Counted from the stretch's first letter, positions 1 to 9,162 are shown. The stretch is 64,000 bases of DNA from JAXMDT01 sp046348685 (GCA_046348685.1 JAXMDT010000010.1:1-64000); one strand, 5' to 3'. A program made the numbers and translations. Notes: generated by a model from the letters alone, not told the origin.

Positions 1-178
1 CATGCCGGTCCGGATTGGCCGCTTCAAGATCATCGGTGCCGAACACACGGCGTGACACGCGTTTATCAGAGGACGTGGCAACTGCATTCAGATGCGGATA
101 ATGCTGTTTCAGATAGTCAGAAACCGCCTTTTCTGCCGGTTCTGTTGCCTGATATATGAGTGGATCCGTCGGCTGCAT
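1..178 (-). CDS. hypothetical protein, partial (C-terminus cut by window edge)
   Basis: An ATG at 178 opens a leftward frame with no stop up to base 1, giving 59 residues that begin MQPTDPLIYQATEP. A GGAG lies about 14 bases upstream. It is the next gene in the direction of nagZ transcription, 58 bases after the nagZ stop, so it probably belongs to the same operon. In many alphaproteobacteria scpA follows nagZ, but these residues do not look like ScpA. I do not recognise the family; the visible part is polar with no signal peptide or membrane segment. Confidence 0.5.
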   Translation of the reverse strand, partial: MQPTDPLIYQATEPAEKAVSDYLKQHYPHLNAVATSSDKRVSRRVFGTDDLEAANPDRH

Positions 179-235
179 GAATATTAGACTCCAGCCTCGT
201 ATTCTAACGGCTGGATATGACAGCTTGATGACAGG

Positions 236-1267
236 CTATGCTACAGCGGCGGCGTCTAAAGATCCGGCCATGTCATTATATTTATTTGATAAATCAGCGA
301 ATTCAGTCGCGGCATCCGGAAGGCCGGTTGCAAGACGTGCCCAGCCCATGCTCATTGCAACCTGGATAGGAGGAGCGATGGGGCCAAGCGCATCGGCGAT
401 AGATTTCATCTCGGAAAATTCACCATTGCAATGCAGGATAAGGTCGCATCCTGCTGCCAGAGATTGTTTCGCAAGCATTCCAAGGTCGCCGGAAAGCGCT
501 TTCATGGATAGATCGTCCGTCATAAGGATACCGTGAAAACCGAGATCATCGCGAATCATTCGGATGACTTTCGGCGACAAAGTAGCGGGTTGGTCGGCAT
601 CGATGGCAGTATAGCGGATATGCGCCGTCATACCATATGGCAGGTTTGCCAGGCGCTGGAAGGGCACAAAATCAGATTGCTTGAGGACGTTGGCTGGCGT
701 CTCTACCGTCGGCAACCGTTCATGGCTATCGGCTGTAGCGCGGCCGTGGCCGGGAATATGCTTAAGTACAGGTATAATCCCGCCTTCCATCAGACCTCGT
801 GCCTGTATGCCGGCAAGATCGGTCACCTGCTCAGGTGTCCTTCCAAAAGCGCGATCCCCAATAATATCATGCGAACCCGGCGCCGGAATATCTGCTAGCG
901 GCGCACAATTGCCCGTGATGCCCACTTCACGCAATTCCGCGGCAATAAGCCGCGCGTTTAGGTATGTCAGCGCACGGGCTTTTTCAGGAGCTTGCAAATA
1001 GAGATCAGCAAAGAGTTTCGCTGCCGGGGGCTTGCGCCATTCCGGAGGCATAAGGCGTGTCACGCGGCCGCCTTCCTGATCAATCAGAATCAAGGTTTTT
1101 TCCGTGCCTGCGATTTTCTTGAGTGCGTCTGTCAGCGCTTTCACCTGCGCTTTATCGACGCAGTTACGCTTAAACAAAATATATCCTGCAGGCTGATGCT
1201 CGGAGAAAAGACGCATTTCCCCGTCAGTGAGTGTCGTTCCGGAAAGACCAAAAATAACTGGTTTCAA
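236..1267 (-). CDS. nagZ: beta-N-acetylhexosaminidase NagZ (GH3)
   Basis: 343 residues, the usual length for NagZ. It is expected to remove N-acetylglucosamine from anhydro-muropeptides in cytoplasmic peptidoglycan recycling. Visible family landmarks are the IDQEGGRVTR block (about 62-71), the conserved KHIPGHGRATADSH loop (169-182), which in NagZ carries the catalytic Asp/His pair, and MTDDLSMKAL (about 249-258), whose first Asp is the expected nucleophile. No signal peptide is present, which fits a cytosolic enzyme. The gene lies 10 bases after the stop of the SPOR gene, in an argS-SPOR-nagZ order common in alphaproteobacteria, and is probably cotranscribed with it. Confidence 0.95.
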   Translation of the reverse strand: MKPVIFGLSGTTLTDGEMRLFSEHQPAGYILFKRNCVDKAQVKALTDALKKIAGTEKTLILIDQEGGRVTRLMPPEWRKPPAAKLFADLYLQAPEKARALTYLNARLIAAELREVGITGNCAPLADIPAPGSHDIIGDRAFGRTPEQVTDLAGIQARGLMEGGIIPVLKHIPGHGRATADSHERLPTVETPANVLKQSDFVPFQRLANLPYGMTAHIRYTAIDADQPATLSPKVIRMIRDDLGFHGILMTDDLSMKALSGDLGMLAKQSLAAGCDLILHCNGEFSEMKSIADALGPIAPPIQVAMSMGWARLATGLPDAATEFADLSNKYNDMAGSLDAAAVA

Positions 1268-1277
1268 AATAGCAGCC

Positions 1278-2132
1278 TTAGTTTACAAGCATACACGAAG
1301 CGCCGCGGCCTTGCAATGCGCTACATAATTTTGAGGCGTCTCCCTTGCTGGCAAGACCGGTGACGCGCAAACGGTAAAACACACCTTTCGCACCGAGATC
1401 CGCTTTGACAACGGCATGAGATTTGCCTTTGAGCAAATCGCCATATTTGCTGCTAAAATTTTTCCAGGCGGTTTCCGCCTCGGCCTGCGATTTCAAGGCG
1501 CCAATCTGGACCTGAGCCGATCCCCCTGCTGATGGCGTGATTGCCGCTGGCGCCACTGGTTTTGCGGAAGCTGGTTTGGTTACAGTTTTAGCAACGATAG
1601 GCGCTGGTTTTACAGTTTTTGGTGCTTCCACAGTTTTTGAGGGTGCAGGTGATGTTACCGGCTTTTCTTCCGTCTTCGCCTCTACTTTCGGCGCTTCCTC
1701 TGTTTTAGGCGTTTCCGGTTGCGCCATCTGTGCAGACTTTTTCTCTTTCATGTAATCCGTGACTTCTTTCGGCTCCGGCTTCGTCGTATCGCGCGTTACG
1801 ACCGGTTCCTCCGCCTCAGGCAAAAGCTGCTCCACTTTGTCTTCTTTCTTGTCACCGTTCTCAGAAATCATATCATAGACCGTTGCATCCTGATGATCGA
1901 TCTCCATCCCTCCTGGTGCCTGGGGCTTTTCCTTATAGGGCTCGTCACCTGCTGTAATTGTATTTGTCTCATCGGTCGAAAGCGGCTGCTTGCTCGTATG
2001 ATACGCATACCAGGCAAGTGAGAAAAAGCCGACGACGACGAGAATGACGACGATGATAGACATCCACCGCAGCCCAGGACCTTCCAGGTTCTCCAGGTTT
2101 TTATCATCTTCTGCGTCATATTCATTCGCCAT
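1278..2132 (-). CDS. SPOR-domain membrane protein
   Basis: 284 residues. An acidic cytoplasmic N-terminus (1-23) precedes one strongly hydrophobic segment (about 24-46). A long Pro/Lys/Glu/Ala-rich linker rich in VEAPK-like runs follows, then a C-terminal SPOR domain (about 205-284) beginning near AQVQIGALKS and ending at a Cys-containing final strand. The architecture is FtsN/DedD-like: SPOR domains bind denuded glycan strands at the division septum, and the linker spans the periplasm. It sits between argS (36 bases upstream) and nagZ, the usual alphaproteobacterial position. Function in septal peptidoglycan binding is inferred from the domain, and the exact orthologue is not certain. Confidence 0.85.
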   Translation of the reverse strand: MANEYDAEDDKNLENLEGPGLRWMSIIVVILVVVGFFSLAWYAYHTSKQPLSTDETNTITAGDEPYKEKPQAPGGMEIDHQDATVYDMISENGDKKEDKVEQLLPEAEEPVVTRDTTKPEPKEVTDYMKEKKSAQMAQPETPKTEEAPKVEAKTEEKPVTSPAPSKTVEAPKTVKPAPIVAKTVTKPASAKPVAPAAITPSAGGSAQVQIGALKSQAEAETAWKNFSSKYGDLLKGKSHAVVKADLGAKGVFYRLRVTGLASKGDASKLCSALQGRGASCMLVN

Positions 2133-2168
2133 GTTTTTCTCCTTTTTTGATGAAATGCAGAACCATCC

Positions 2169-3923
2169 TCAACGCATTTCCTCAACGGGCTCGACTCCTA
2201 AAACCTGCAGACCGGAAGCAATCACGAATGCCACCGCGCGGGCCATCGCCAGCCGTGCAACAGTCTTATCTATAGCATCTTTCTGAATAAAGCGAAGCGA
2301 TATATCATCATTTCCGAGATTCCAGAAAGCATGGAATTCCGCTGCGATATCCTGCAGGAAATAGGCGATACGATGCGCTTCACCCGCCAAGGCAGCGCTT
2401 TCCACGGTTCTTGGCCATGACGCCAGACGTTTGATCAAGCCGAGTTCCGCTGTGCTTGCCAACATAGAAAGATGTTTTTCTTCCGGATTCTCTGAGGCCT
2501 GAACCGCTTCCGGCATTTCCTCGCGCGCCAGCCGCAGTAGCGATTTGCAGCGCGCGTGCGCATATTGCACATAAAATACAGGATTATCTTTCGATTGCTC
2601 GGTTACTTTAGCCAGATCGAAATCAAGCGGCTGCTCGGGCTTGCGCGTCAACATGATGAAACGGACGACATCCTTGCCTACCGCGTCGACCACATCGCGC
2701 ACGGTAGTAAAGGTTCCCGAGCGTTTAGACATTTTTACCGGTTCACCATTATCCAGGAATTTTACAAGTTGGCAGAGGATGACTTCGATCGTCGCCTTGC
2801 CATTGCTTAAAGCATAAACCAAAGCCTGCATACGCTTTACATACCCACCATGATCGGCACCCAAAATCATGATAAGCCGATTAAAATCACGCTTCAGTTT
2901 ATGATCGGTGTAGGCAACATCCCCGGCGAAATAGGTATAATCACCATTCGATTTAATGACGGGCCGGTCAGAATCGTCCCCAAACTGACTGGCACGGAAG
3001 AGTGTTTGCTCAGCCTGCTCCCAGTCTTCTGGTGTTTTACCTTTCGGCGGCTCCAGGATTCCTCTGTAAATCAGGTCCTTTGCTGCCAGTTCATCAAGCG
3101 TTGCTTTAACGTGACCGCTGTCACGAAGCTCTTTCTTTTCCGAGGTAAAGACATCATGTTCGATACCAAGATCATGCAAGTCATTTTTGATCATCACCAT
3201 CATGGCTTCGACGGCGAATTCCCAAACGATCGGCAATCTCTCATCATCTGGCATGGAAAGCAGCTTATCGCGGTATTGATGGCGCAGTCCCTCGCCAACA
3301 CCGATCAGGTAATCACCAGGATAATACCCTTCAGGAATAGCTCCGATATGTTCGCCGCATGCCTCGCGGTAGCGCAGGAAAGCTGATTTTGCGAGCTTTT
3401 CGATCTGCGCACCGGCGTCGTTGATGTAATATTCCTTGGTGACATCGTATCCGGCTTTTTGCAGTAGCCGCGCCAGTGCGTCACCGACGACTGCACCACG
3501 CGCATGCCCGATGTGCATTGGGCCCGTTGGATTCGCTGATACATATTCCACATTGACCTTGGTCTGTTTGCCGAGGCCGCTATTTCCGTAACCGACCTGT
3601 TCATCCAGAATCACCCCAATTTGCTTTTGCCAGACTTCAGGCTTCAGGCGCATATTGATGAAACCCGGGCCAGCAACAGACGCTTCAATGACATCAGGAA
3701 TTTCTTTGATCTTGACGATCAGCGATTCGGCCAATTGCTTAGGGTTTTGACCTGCTTTCTTGGCCAGCACCATCGCAGCATTGGTTGCCATGTCGCCATG
3801 CGCGATATCTTTTGGCAATTCCACGGCGACGGCATCCAGCCAGCCTTCTGTCTGGATATCTTTCGGGAGCGTGGATTGGCAGATTTGCAATATCTGCTTA
3901 CGAATGGCGGCAAAAAGATGCAT
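2169..3923 (-). CDS. argS: arginine--tRNA ligase
   Basis: 584 residues, normal for bacterial ArgRS. It charges tRNA-Arg in the cytoplasm (class I synthetase). The N-terminal additional domain (1-110) is followed by the HIGH signature as HIGHARGAVVGDAL at about 137-150, and a KMSKRSGTF loop near residue 400. The C-terminal part (about 450-584) matches the DALR anticodon-binding domain and ends in LQVLGVEPVEEMR. It starts 52 bases from the end of the degraded dgt gene and is followed by the SPOR gene. No frameshift or missing motif is visible, in contrast to the neighbouring pseudogene. Confidence 0.96.
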   Translation of the reverse strand: MHLFAAIRKQILQICQSTLPKDIQTEGWLDAVAVELPKDIAHGDMATNAAMVLAKKAGQNPKQLAESLIVKIKEIPDVIEASVAGPGFINMRLKPEVWQKQIGVILDEQVGYGNSGLGKQTKVNVEYVSANPTGPMHIGHARGAVVGDALARLLQKAGYDVTKEYYINDAGAQIEKLAKSAFLRYREACGEHIGAIPEGYYPGDYLIGVGEGLRHQYRDKLLSMPDDERLPIVWEFAVEAMMVMIKNDLHDLGIEHDVFTSEKKELRDSGHVKATLDELAAKDLIYRGILEPPKGKTPEDWEQAEQTLFRASQFGDDSDRPVIKSNGDYTYFAGDVAYTDHKLKRDFNRLIMILGADHGGYVKRMQALVYALSNGKATIEVILCQLVKFLDNGEPVKMSKRSGTFTTVRDVVDAVGKDVVRFIMLTRKPEQPLDFDLAKVTEQSKDNPVFYVQYAHARCKSLLRLAREEMPEAVQASENPEEKHLSMLASTAELGLIKRLASWPRTVESAALAGEAHRIAYFLQDIAAEFHAFWNLGNDDISLRFIQKDAIDKTVARLAMARAVAFVIASGLQVLGVEPVEEMR

Positions 3924-3975
3924 AGGGGCTTGTCATTGAATGATTTTGCCGGAGAATTCAATAGGAAATGGTGTT

Positions 3976-5045
3976 TTAGCCTAAAACACGCATATCAAAG
4001 ACACGATTATACTCATCGATCGCATAGCGGTCAGTCATTCCGGCAATAAAATCAGCAACCACGACGGCGCGCTCCGTTTCAGTCCTGCCTGAGGCAAGTT
4101 GCCACCATTCGGTCGGCAGGCAATCCGGCTCCGCAAAGTAGAAAGAAAACAACTGCTGCACCAGCCTACGCGCTTTGCTGGCCATACGATTCACCTTATA
4201 ATGCCGGTACATATTTTCAAAAAGAAAGGCTTTGAGCTTTGCGTTAGCCTGATCCATCTCCACAGAAAAACTGACAATCGGCTTTCCAAGCTTTCGGACT
4301 TCATCGGCCGATTCTATTTCCTCTGCCTCCAACCGTTTCTTGGTTTCATTACACACGTCGCCCACCATGGTGGAAATGGCGCGGCGGATTACCTCATGTA
4401 CACGGCGGCGCTGCTCGATAGTGGGGTACATAACATCAACGTCGCGGATAATATCGCCAATCACCGGCAAATGCTGCAAATCATCGATAGCAAAGAGATG
4501 CGCGCGAATACCGTCCAGAACACAGATTGTTATGCTGGCATCATCAGCCAAAGCCGTTACCGAAGTCCTGATCCTTCTGGAAGGTGAGTTCATCAGCGTT
4601 TTTTGACACCTGCTGATAAAGGCGCTGGCTGCTGCCCTGTAAGCGGTTGTAGCAGTGTTTGAACTTTTCTTCGAGTTGTCTCCCTCACGTTGTTCGACCA
4701 TCAGGAACCAGCACGGCAAATGATGCCTGACGTTCCGCACGAGATTTCAACGCCTGTACAGCAGGACGAAATCAGTTTTTAGCTATTGCCGAAAACCGTC
4801 TTCCGGAAGGCTGCCGAGCAGTATGGCGTTGAGATCGCAGATATCGCTTCCGCCGGTTCATCCAGAGTGGCGATACGGCGATGAGCGCGCGCTGGCGATT
4901 ACCGCGCTGGCTCACCGCGTTGGTGATTTCCGCTCTCATGGTTGACGTCAATAGCAAACCAGATGCGTTTTATCCGTCAGCAGGGCGCGCGCTGAAATTG
5001 GTATGATCCGGTCGCGGTCCCGTTGTAGGGATCATATCGTACATT
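3976..5045 (-). pseudogene. dgt: deoxyguanosinetriphosphate triphosphohydrolase-like gene, decayed
   Basis: The C-terminal half (about 4600 down to 3976) is one open frame that matches the end of Dgt-like dNTPases: a damaged ALADDA...LDGIRAHLFAIDDL segment, then intact sequence through the last helices ending FDMRVLG. The N-terminal half is scattered over all three frames with several stops. An RDRDRII motif at about 5023-5001 marks the normal family start region, and remnants of the TRLTHT helix follow near 4920. The HD-domain His/Asp metal ligands cannot be read in any one frame. The position (upstream of argS, divergent from an IscA-type gene) is the standard one for dgt. An intact protein would need roughly 380 residues, so I call this a pseudogene and not a short gene. 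Confidence 0.8.
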
Positions 5046-5182
5046 CATTCGAATGAAGCCTACCGCGGGTGGCGGCAGAAGTAGCGTACGGGGCAAGGGA
5101 AAATGGCATATAGTTGAGATAATCCGGCCACCTGCCCCCCGCAACCCTTTTCTTTCCGGTTTTACCGTATTATATTGGGCTC

Positions 5183-5518
5183 ATGACCGACACTACCTTT
5201 ACCATTTCCGATACCGCCGCCTCTCGTATTGCGTATTTGCTGGCAAGCGAACCTGCAGGCTCTAAACTGCGTGTCGCGGTGATGGGCGGCGGCTGTTCCG
5301 GTTTTCAATATACATTTGACTTCGACGCCAATACCCCAAACGCTGACGACCGCCTTTTTTCGAAAAATGGCGCTAATATCGTTATCGACGAGCCATCGCT
5401 AAATCTGCTGAACGGATCAATGCTGGATTATGTGGAGAGCCTTGGCGCCGCAGCCTTTGAAATCAAAAATCCCAATGCCACCGCATCCTGCGGATGTGGC
5501 AACTCATTCGCTGTCTGA
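5183..5518 (+). CDS. erpA: A-type iron-sulfur cluster carrier (ErpA/IscA-like)
   Basis: 111 residues with the three Cys of the HesB/IscA family: one in GGGCSGFQY (about 37-45) and two in SCGCGNSF near the C-terminus. These proteins hold and pass [Fe-S] clusters to apo-enzymes in the cytosol. The ATG at 5183 gives the family's usual start, a beta strand and an AASRI helix. The gene is divergent from dgt and its stop overlaps the first codon of the xthA remnant by one base (TGATG). It is intact, although both flanking genes are broken, which suggests selection to keep it. The subfamily name (ErpA rather than IscA) rests on context and is less sure. Confidence 0.88.
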   Translation: MTDTTFTISDTAASRIAYLLASEPAGSKLRVAVMGGGCSGFQYTFDFDANTPNADDRLFSKNGANIVIDEPSLNLLNGSMLDYVESLGAAAFEIKNPNATASCGCGNSFAV

Positions 5519-6298
5519 TGCCAAGCATTGCGACTTGGAACATTAACTCGATCCGCATGCGTATGCCGCTGCTGCTCGATTATCTGACAGTGCATAAACC
5601 AGACATACTGCTGCTACAGGAAATCAAGGTGGAAACAGCCGGTTTTCCTTATCTGGAAATTGAATCGCTCGGTTATAATTGTGCGGTACATGGCCAGAAA
5701 AGTTATAACGGCGTGGCCATTCTTTCCAAATTTCCGATCGATGAAGTTGTTACCGTGCTAGGCGGCGATGAAGAAGACGCGCAGTCCCGTTACATCGAGG
5801 CAGCAATCGTATCGCTTCCTAATGAAGCGTGGCGGGTAGCATCCGTTTACGTACCTAAACGGGCAGAGCGTGGATTCCGATAAATTTGCTTATAAGCTAA
5901 AGTTTTTGAATGCCAGGCGCACCCTGACCAAACCTTAAAGAATACGAGGAAACCCGCATTACCGGCGGTGATTATAATGTCGCCCCTTATCCGGAGGATG
6001 TTTTGATCCTACGCGCCTCGATGGTACGGTTCGTTATCATCCGGAAGAACGCATCTGTTTTCGTAGCTTACTTAACAGCGGCGCTATTGCGATGCTTTCC
6101 GCATGACGATAAATCACCGAATATATTCAGCTGGTGGGATTACTGCGCGATTCCTGGCCGATTGAACTGCGGCATGCGCATTGATCACCTGCTCTTGTCA
6201 CCCAAGCCGCTGACCGGCTTGCGGAATGCACACCACCGGGCGATGAACGCGGCAAGGAAAGCGACCATCCGATCATGTGCCTGTCGTTGCTGTTTTGA
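5518..6298 (+). pseudogene. xthA: exodeoxyribonuclease III, decayed
   Basis: The first 121 codons (5518-5883) are an intact start of an XthA-type EEP nuclease: MPSIATWNINSIRMR, then LLLQEIK with the metal-binding Glu, and SYNGVAILSK. After VYVPKRAE the reading frame slips. VDSDKFAYKLKFLNARR continues in +1 from about 5870, GGDYNVAPYPEDV appears near 5970, DPTRLDGTVRYHPEER in another frame after 6006, then FSWWDYCAIPGRL...GMRIDHLLLSP near 6129-6210, and the SDHPIMCL end near 6270. At least four frame changes, plus a missing stretch between the NARR and GGDYN blocks, make a functional product unlikely. The gene converges on pleD. Confidence 0.85.
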
Positions 6299-6305
6299 AT
6301 TGACG

Positions 6306-7727
6306 TTAAAAAACTAAAACCCAGTACCCACCCTGGCGACAGGCTGCCCTGCCTCCGGCATCGGCAGCACCCCTATTACGGCCTGAGTTTTTGGCTTGAT
6401 AAAGTCCTTTATCCGCACGCCGCACCAGATCCATAGCCTCGTCCCCTTTAAGATTTAGCTCGGATACGCCAATACTTACCGTTTTATGGATTTGTCCCTC
6501 TGCATGGGTGATTTTGAAAGGCGTGGACGCAATATGGGCGCGAATACGGTCGGCTAGGTCATACGCTGCATTTTTATTCGTCTCCGGCAACAGAACAACG
6601 AATTCCTCACCGCCGATGCGCGCCGCCAAGTCGGAGCTTCGCACGCTGTTGACGATCATCTGCGCCAGCTGTTTTAACACTTCATCACCCACATCGTGTC
6701 CATAAGTATCATTCACCTGCTTGAAGTGATCCATATCCATAATGAGCATCGAAAGGGGTTTTTGATTCTGGATTGCCTGCGTCACCAGATTGGCTAAGTG
6801 GGCATCCAGATAGCGACGGTTATAAAGTCCCGTCAGCGGATCGGTGATCGCCATCGAGATGCTTTGCTGGTAATTCGACTTCAGCGCCTCCTGATAACGC
6901 TTGCGGCGAATCTGCGTTTTCACGCGAGCCGTCATTTCGTTATAATCAATCGGCACAACGAGGTAATCATTGATACCAAGATCAAGCCCCTTCAGCATCA
7001 GATGCGTTTCGTGCTCGTCCACGAGCATCAGGATCGGAACATTGCGAAGCTGATCCATATTTTTAAGTTGAGTGGCAAGACGCAGCCCATCGACATCGGT
7101 GAGTTGCGTGCTCAGAATAATCAGATCCACATCTTGAAGTGGCTTGATTTCATCAAGCGCCGCCATCGCAAACTCGATCATCGACACGCGATAACTTTGT
7201 TCCAGACGTTCACGAATCCGCTTAGATTGCACGACATCATCTTCGATCACCACCACATGCGCGCCACGCACATCGGATGTAAAAGAGTTTTTGCCCTCCT
7301 GCATGATGCCCATTTCCAGGCCAGTTTTATCACGCAGGCGGAGCTCATCCATAAGCACTTTGATACGGATAAGCGATTTCACACGCGCCATCAGTGCCGC
7401 ATCATTAATCGGCTTAGTGAGGAAATCATCCGCTCCTGCTTCCAGGCCATTGACGCGGTCCGACGGGTCGCTGAGAGCAGTTACCATCACGACGGGAATA
7501 TGCGAAAGCTCCGGATCTTCCTTAAGCTTGCGGCAGGTGGTAAACCCGTCCATCCCAGGCATCATTACGTCGAGGAGAATGAGATCCGGCTTATGTTTCT
7601 TGGTTTGCTCGATTGCCTCAAAGCCATCCTTTGCACTGATAACGTTATAGTATTCGCTCATCAGCTTAGCTTCGAGCAGCTTGACGTTCGCCGGAACGTC
7701 ATCCACGACCAGGATCAGCGCCGTCAT
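6306..7727 (-). CDS. pleD: PleD-type diguanylate cyclase response regulator (REC-REC-GGDEF)
   Basis: 473 residues. REC1 (about 4-120) has the acidic pair VVDD and phosphoacceptor Asp53 in LLDVMMPGMDG. REC2 (about 155-285) keeps IEDD, but Ser206 stands where the acceptor Asp would be, as in the degenerate dimerisation REC of PleD. The GGDEF domain (about 293-450) has DMDHFKQVND, active loop GGEEF (372-376), and an inhibitory I-site RSSD (363-366) exactly five residues before it, so product feedback by c-di-GMP is expected. It lies 4 bases downstream of divK, the classic Caulobacter-type pair controlling polar development. The last about 22 residues (from RGAADAGG) are atypical and run toward the decayed xthA end. 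Confidence 0.93.
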   Translation of the reverse strand: MTALILVVDDVPANVKLLEAKLMSEYYNVISAKDGFEAIEQTKKHKPDLILLDVMMPGMDGFTTCRKLKEDPELSHIPVVMVTALSDPSDRVNGLEAGADDFLTKPINDAALMARVKSLIRIKVLMDELRLRDKTGLEMGIMQEGKNSFTSDVRGAHVVVIEDDVVQSKRIRERLEQSYRVSMIEFAMAALDEIKPLQDVDLIILSTQLTDVDGLRLATQLKNMDQLRNVPILMLVDEHETHLMLKGLDLGINDYLVVPIDYNEMTARVKTQIRRKRYQEALKSNYQQSISMAITDPLTGLYNRRYLDAHLANLVTQAIQNQKPLSMLIMDMDHFKQVNDTYGHDVGDEVLKQLAQMIVNSVRSSDLAARIGGEEFVVLLPETNKNAAYDLADRIRAHIASTPFKITHAEGQIHKTVSIGVSELNLKGDEAMDLVRRADKGLYQAKNSGRNRGAADAGGRAACRQGGYWVLVF

Positions 7728-7731
7728 GCGG

Positions 7732-8154
7732 TTAAGCCCCTATAGCTTCTGCATGAAGAAACTTCTTCAGGGCAGAGAGGAACTCGGTGATAGAAATGGG
7801 TTTCGAGATATAAGCCTGACAACCGGCGCGCATGATTTTTTCTTCATCATCTTTCATAGCAAACGCGGTTACGGCAATGATCGGAATGTTACTGATATCA
7901 GGGTCGGCCTTGATCCTCTTAGTGACTTCCAGCCCTGAAATTTCCGGCAGCTGAATATCCATGAGAATAAGATCAGGACGTAAGCTGCGGGTCAGGTTGA
8001 TTGCCTCATATCCTTCCTTCGTCTCAACCGTATCATAACCATTTGCGTTCAAAAGATCGCGAAACAGTTTGAGGTTAAGATCGTTATCTTCGACGATCAG
8101 AATCTTTTTCTTTTTCTGAGACAACTCAGGAACCCTTACATTAGCATTAGTCAC
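7732..8154 (-). CDS. divK: single-domain response regulator DivK
   Basis: 140 residues forming one receiver domain. Acidic residues in VEDND (21-25), phosphoacceptor Asp66 in LILMDIQLP, a Thr/Ala switch in AVTAFAM and the conserved Lys in ISKPIS are all visible. The N-terminal about 15 residues are a short polar extension. DivK is the diffusible cell-cycle regulator that, through DivL/CckA, lowers CtrA activity; its cognate kinases are not in this window. Adjacency to pleD (4-base gap) strongly supports the assignment over other CheY-like proteins. The 120-base upstream region is AT-rich and contains a TTAA-N7-TTTA near-match to a CtrA box at 8221-8235. Confidence 0.92.
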   Translation of the reverse strand: MTNANVRVPELSQKKKKILIVEDNDLNLKLFRDLLNANGYDTVETKEGYEAINLTRSLRPDLILMDIQLPEISGLEVTKRIKADPDISNIPIIAVTAFAMKDDEEKIMRAGCQAYISKPISITEFLSALKKFLHAEAIGA

Positions 8155-8275
8155 AAAACGCTCGTATTACTAGGAATATACTGGCTTTTACCAGCATTTT
8201 TCATAGTAGCATGGTAACTGTTAAAAATATCTTTACATCTTTTATTTTCAAATAACATTAACCCTATGGTTTCAC

Positions 8276-8587
8276 TCATTCTTCTTCGCCAAACTTATGA
8301 TCAATCAGGGTTTTAAGTGAGACCAGCGCTTCCTGGGCCTGAGGCCCTTCCGCTTCTAGTTTTAGTGTTGTGCCCATATCCGCAGCCAGCATCATAAGCC
8401 CTAAAAGCGACCCCCCACTCACAGGACCATCTTTTTCGGGGTCGTAATCCGCAGGATTTTGGACAACACGCGTCACCCATACTGAAGCATTATGCAACGC
8501 GACGGTTTTGACAAACTTGGCTGAAGCCCGCGCATGCAGACCTTTGATGTTTTGGATAACGGCTTCCAAAGAAGGCCGAGATGACAT
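8276..8587 (-). CDS. ptsH: HPr-family phosphocarrier protein
   Basis: 103 residues. The phosphorylatable His18 lies in NIKGLHARASAKF, and the regulatory serine (Ser60, equivalent to Ser46 of enteric HPr) in VSGGSLLGLMMLAA. There is an acidic insertion (about VQNPADYDPEKDG) between them compared with short HPr proteins. With hprK upstream in the same block, Ser phosphorylation by HPr kinase is plausible. It follows the EIIA gene by 16 bases. No sugar-specific EIIB/EIIC is nearby, so this HPr likely serves the nitrogen/regulatory PTS rather than sugar uptake. It could be named npr, but the sequence does not decide between the two names. Confidence 0.9.
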   Translation of the reverse strand: MSSRPSLEAVIQNIKGLHARASAKFVKTVALHNASVWVTRVVQNPADYDPEKDGPVSGGSLLGLMMLAADMGTTLKLEAEGPQAQEALVSLKTLIDHKFGEEE

Positions 8588-8603
8588 AGCACCTCACGAA
8601 AAA

Positions 8604-9011
8604 TTATTTAGTGCCCGTCTTGAGAAGATTCCGAGCAACGTTGATATATTTACGTCCGGAATCCTGTGCCTGCAAGACTGCTTCCGATAAGGGCAGCGCA
8701 TTACGGATGCTGATGAGTTTAATAAGCATTGGAAGATTAACACCAGCCAAGACTTCCACGCGGTCGTCATTCATAACGGAAATGGCAAGATTGGAGGGCG
8801 TACCGCCAAACATATCCGTCAGTACCACAACGCCGCTGCCATCATCCACAGCATCAACGGATTTGATGATGTCTTCGCGCCGCTTTTCCATATCGTCGCC
8901 TGCCTCAATGCAAACCGTTGCGACCCGTTGCTGCTGCCCCATGATATGTTCGCAAATGGCCAGGAACTCCTTAGCCAGATTGCCGTGGGTGACGAGAACG
9001 AGTCCTAACAT
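8604..9011 (-). CDS. PTS mannose-type EIIA domain protein
   Basis: 135 residues when started at the ATG at 9011 (MLGLVLVTHG). That start has AGGTGG eight bases upstream and begins the family's first beta strand; a longer frame to 9077 adds 22 residues with no homology to the family. His9 in VTHGNLAKEF is the expected phosphorylation site. The core GVVVLTDMFGGTPSNLA is typical of EIIA-Man/DhaM-like domains, and VLAGVNLPMLIKL follows. In alphaproteobacteria this stand-alone EIIA is a standard partner of HPr, HprK and RapZ in the regulatory PTS, and here it precedes HPr. No permease component is encoded nearby. Confidence 0.9.
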   Translation of the reverse strand: MLGLVLVTHGNLAKEFLAICEHIMGQQQRVATVCIEAGDDMEKRREDIIKSVDAVDDGSGVVVLTDMFGGTPSNLAISVMNDDRVEVLAGVNLPMLIKLISIRNALPLSEAVLQAQDSGRKYINVARNLLKTGTK

Positions 9012-9103
9012 GATGATTACCACCTGATTTTTCGTGTTTTCTATCGTTAATCCGATAGCAAAGCAATGCTTTTGCAACCTACATTAAAAAACAAATATCT
9101 TTT

Positions 9104-9118
9104 TTAATGGTTAATTAT
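9104..9118 (+). promoter_or_regulatory. possible CtrA box (one mismatch) upstream of RTX gene
   Basis: TTAA, seven bases, TTAT: one base off the CtrA consensus TTAA-N7-TTAA. It sits 45 bases before the RTX start at 9163. The region is AT-rich, so a chance match is quite possible; perfect copies elsewhere in the window make it worth recording. Confidence 0.3.
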
Positions 9119-9162
9119 TAGGGTGAGTCACGATCACCGTAATAAAAAATGGAGTGTGTGTG

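Noticed and set aside
4590..5050. Possible insertion-sequence remnant in the scrambled region between argS and erpA
   Set aside because: No terminal inverted repeats, target duplications or transposase motifs. The scattered peptides match the N-terminal part of Dgt, so gene decay explains it.
5053..5265. Small + strand frame upstream of erpA
   Set aside because: It overlaps the erpA start in another frame, is basic and low in family-like features, and has no ribosome site. It is probably the erpA leader and promoter region.
6798..7745. 315-codon + strand frame opposite pleD
   Set aside because: Antisense to the GGDEF/REC coding sequence, His/Ile-rich, no start signal or domain.
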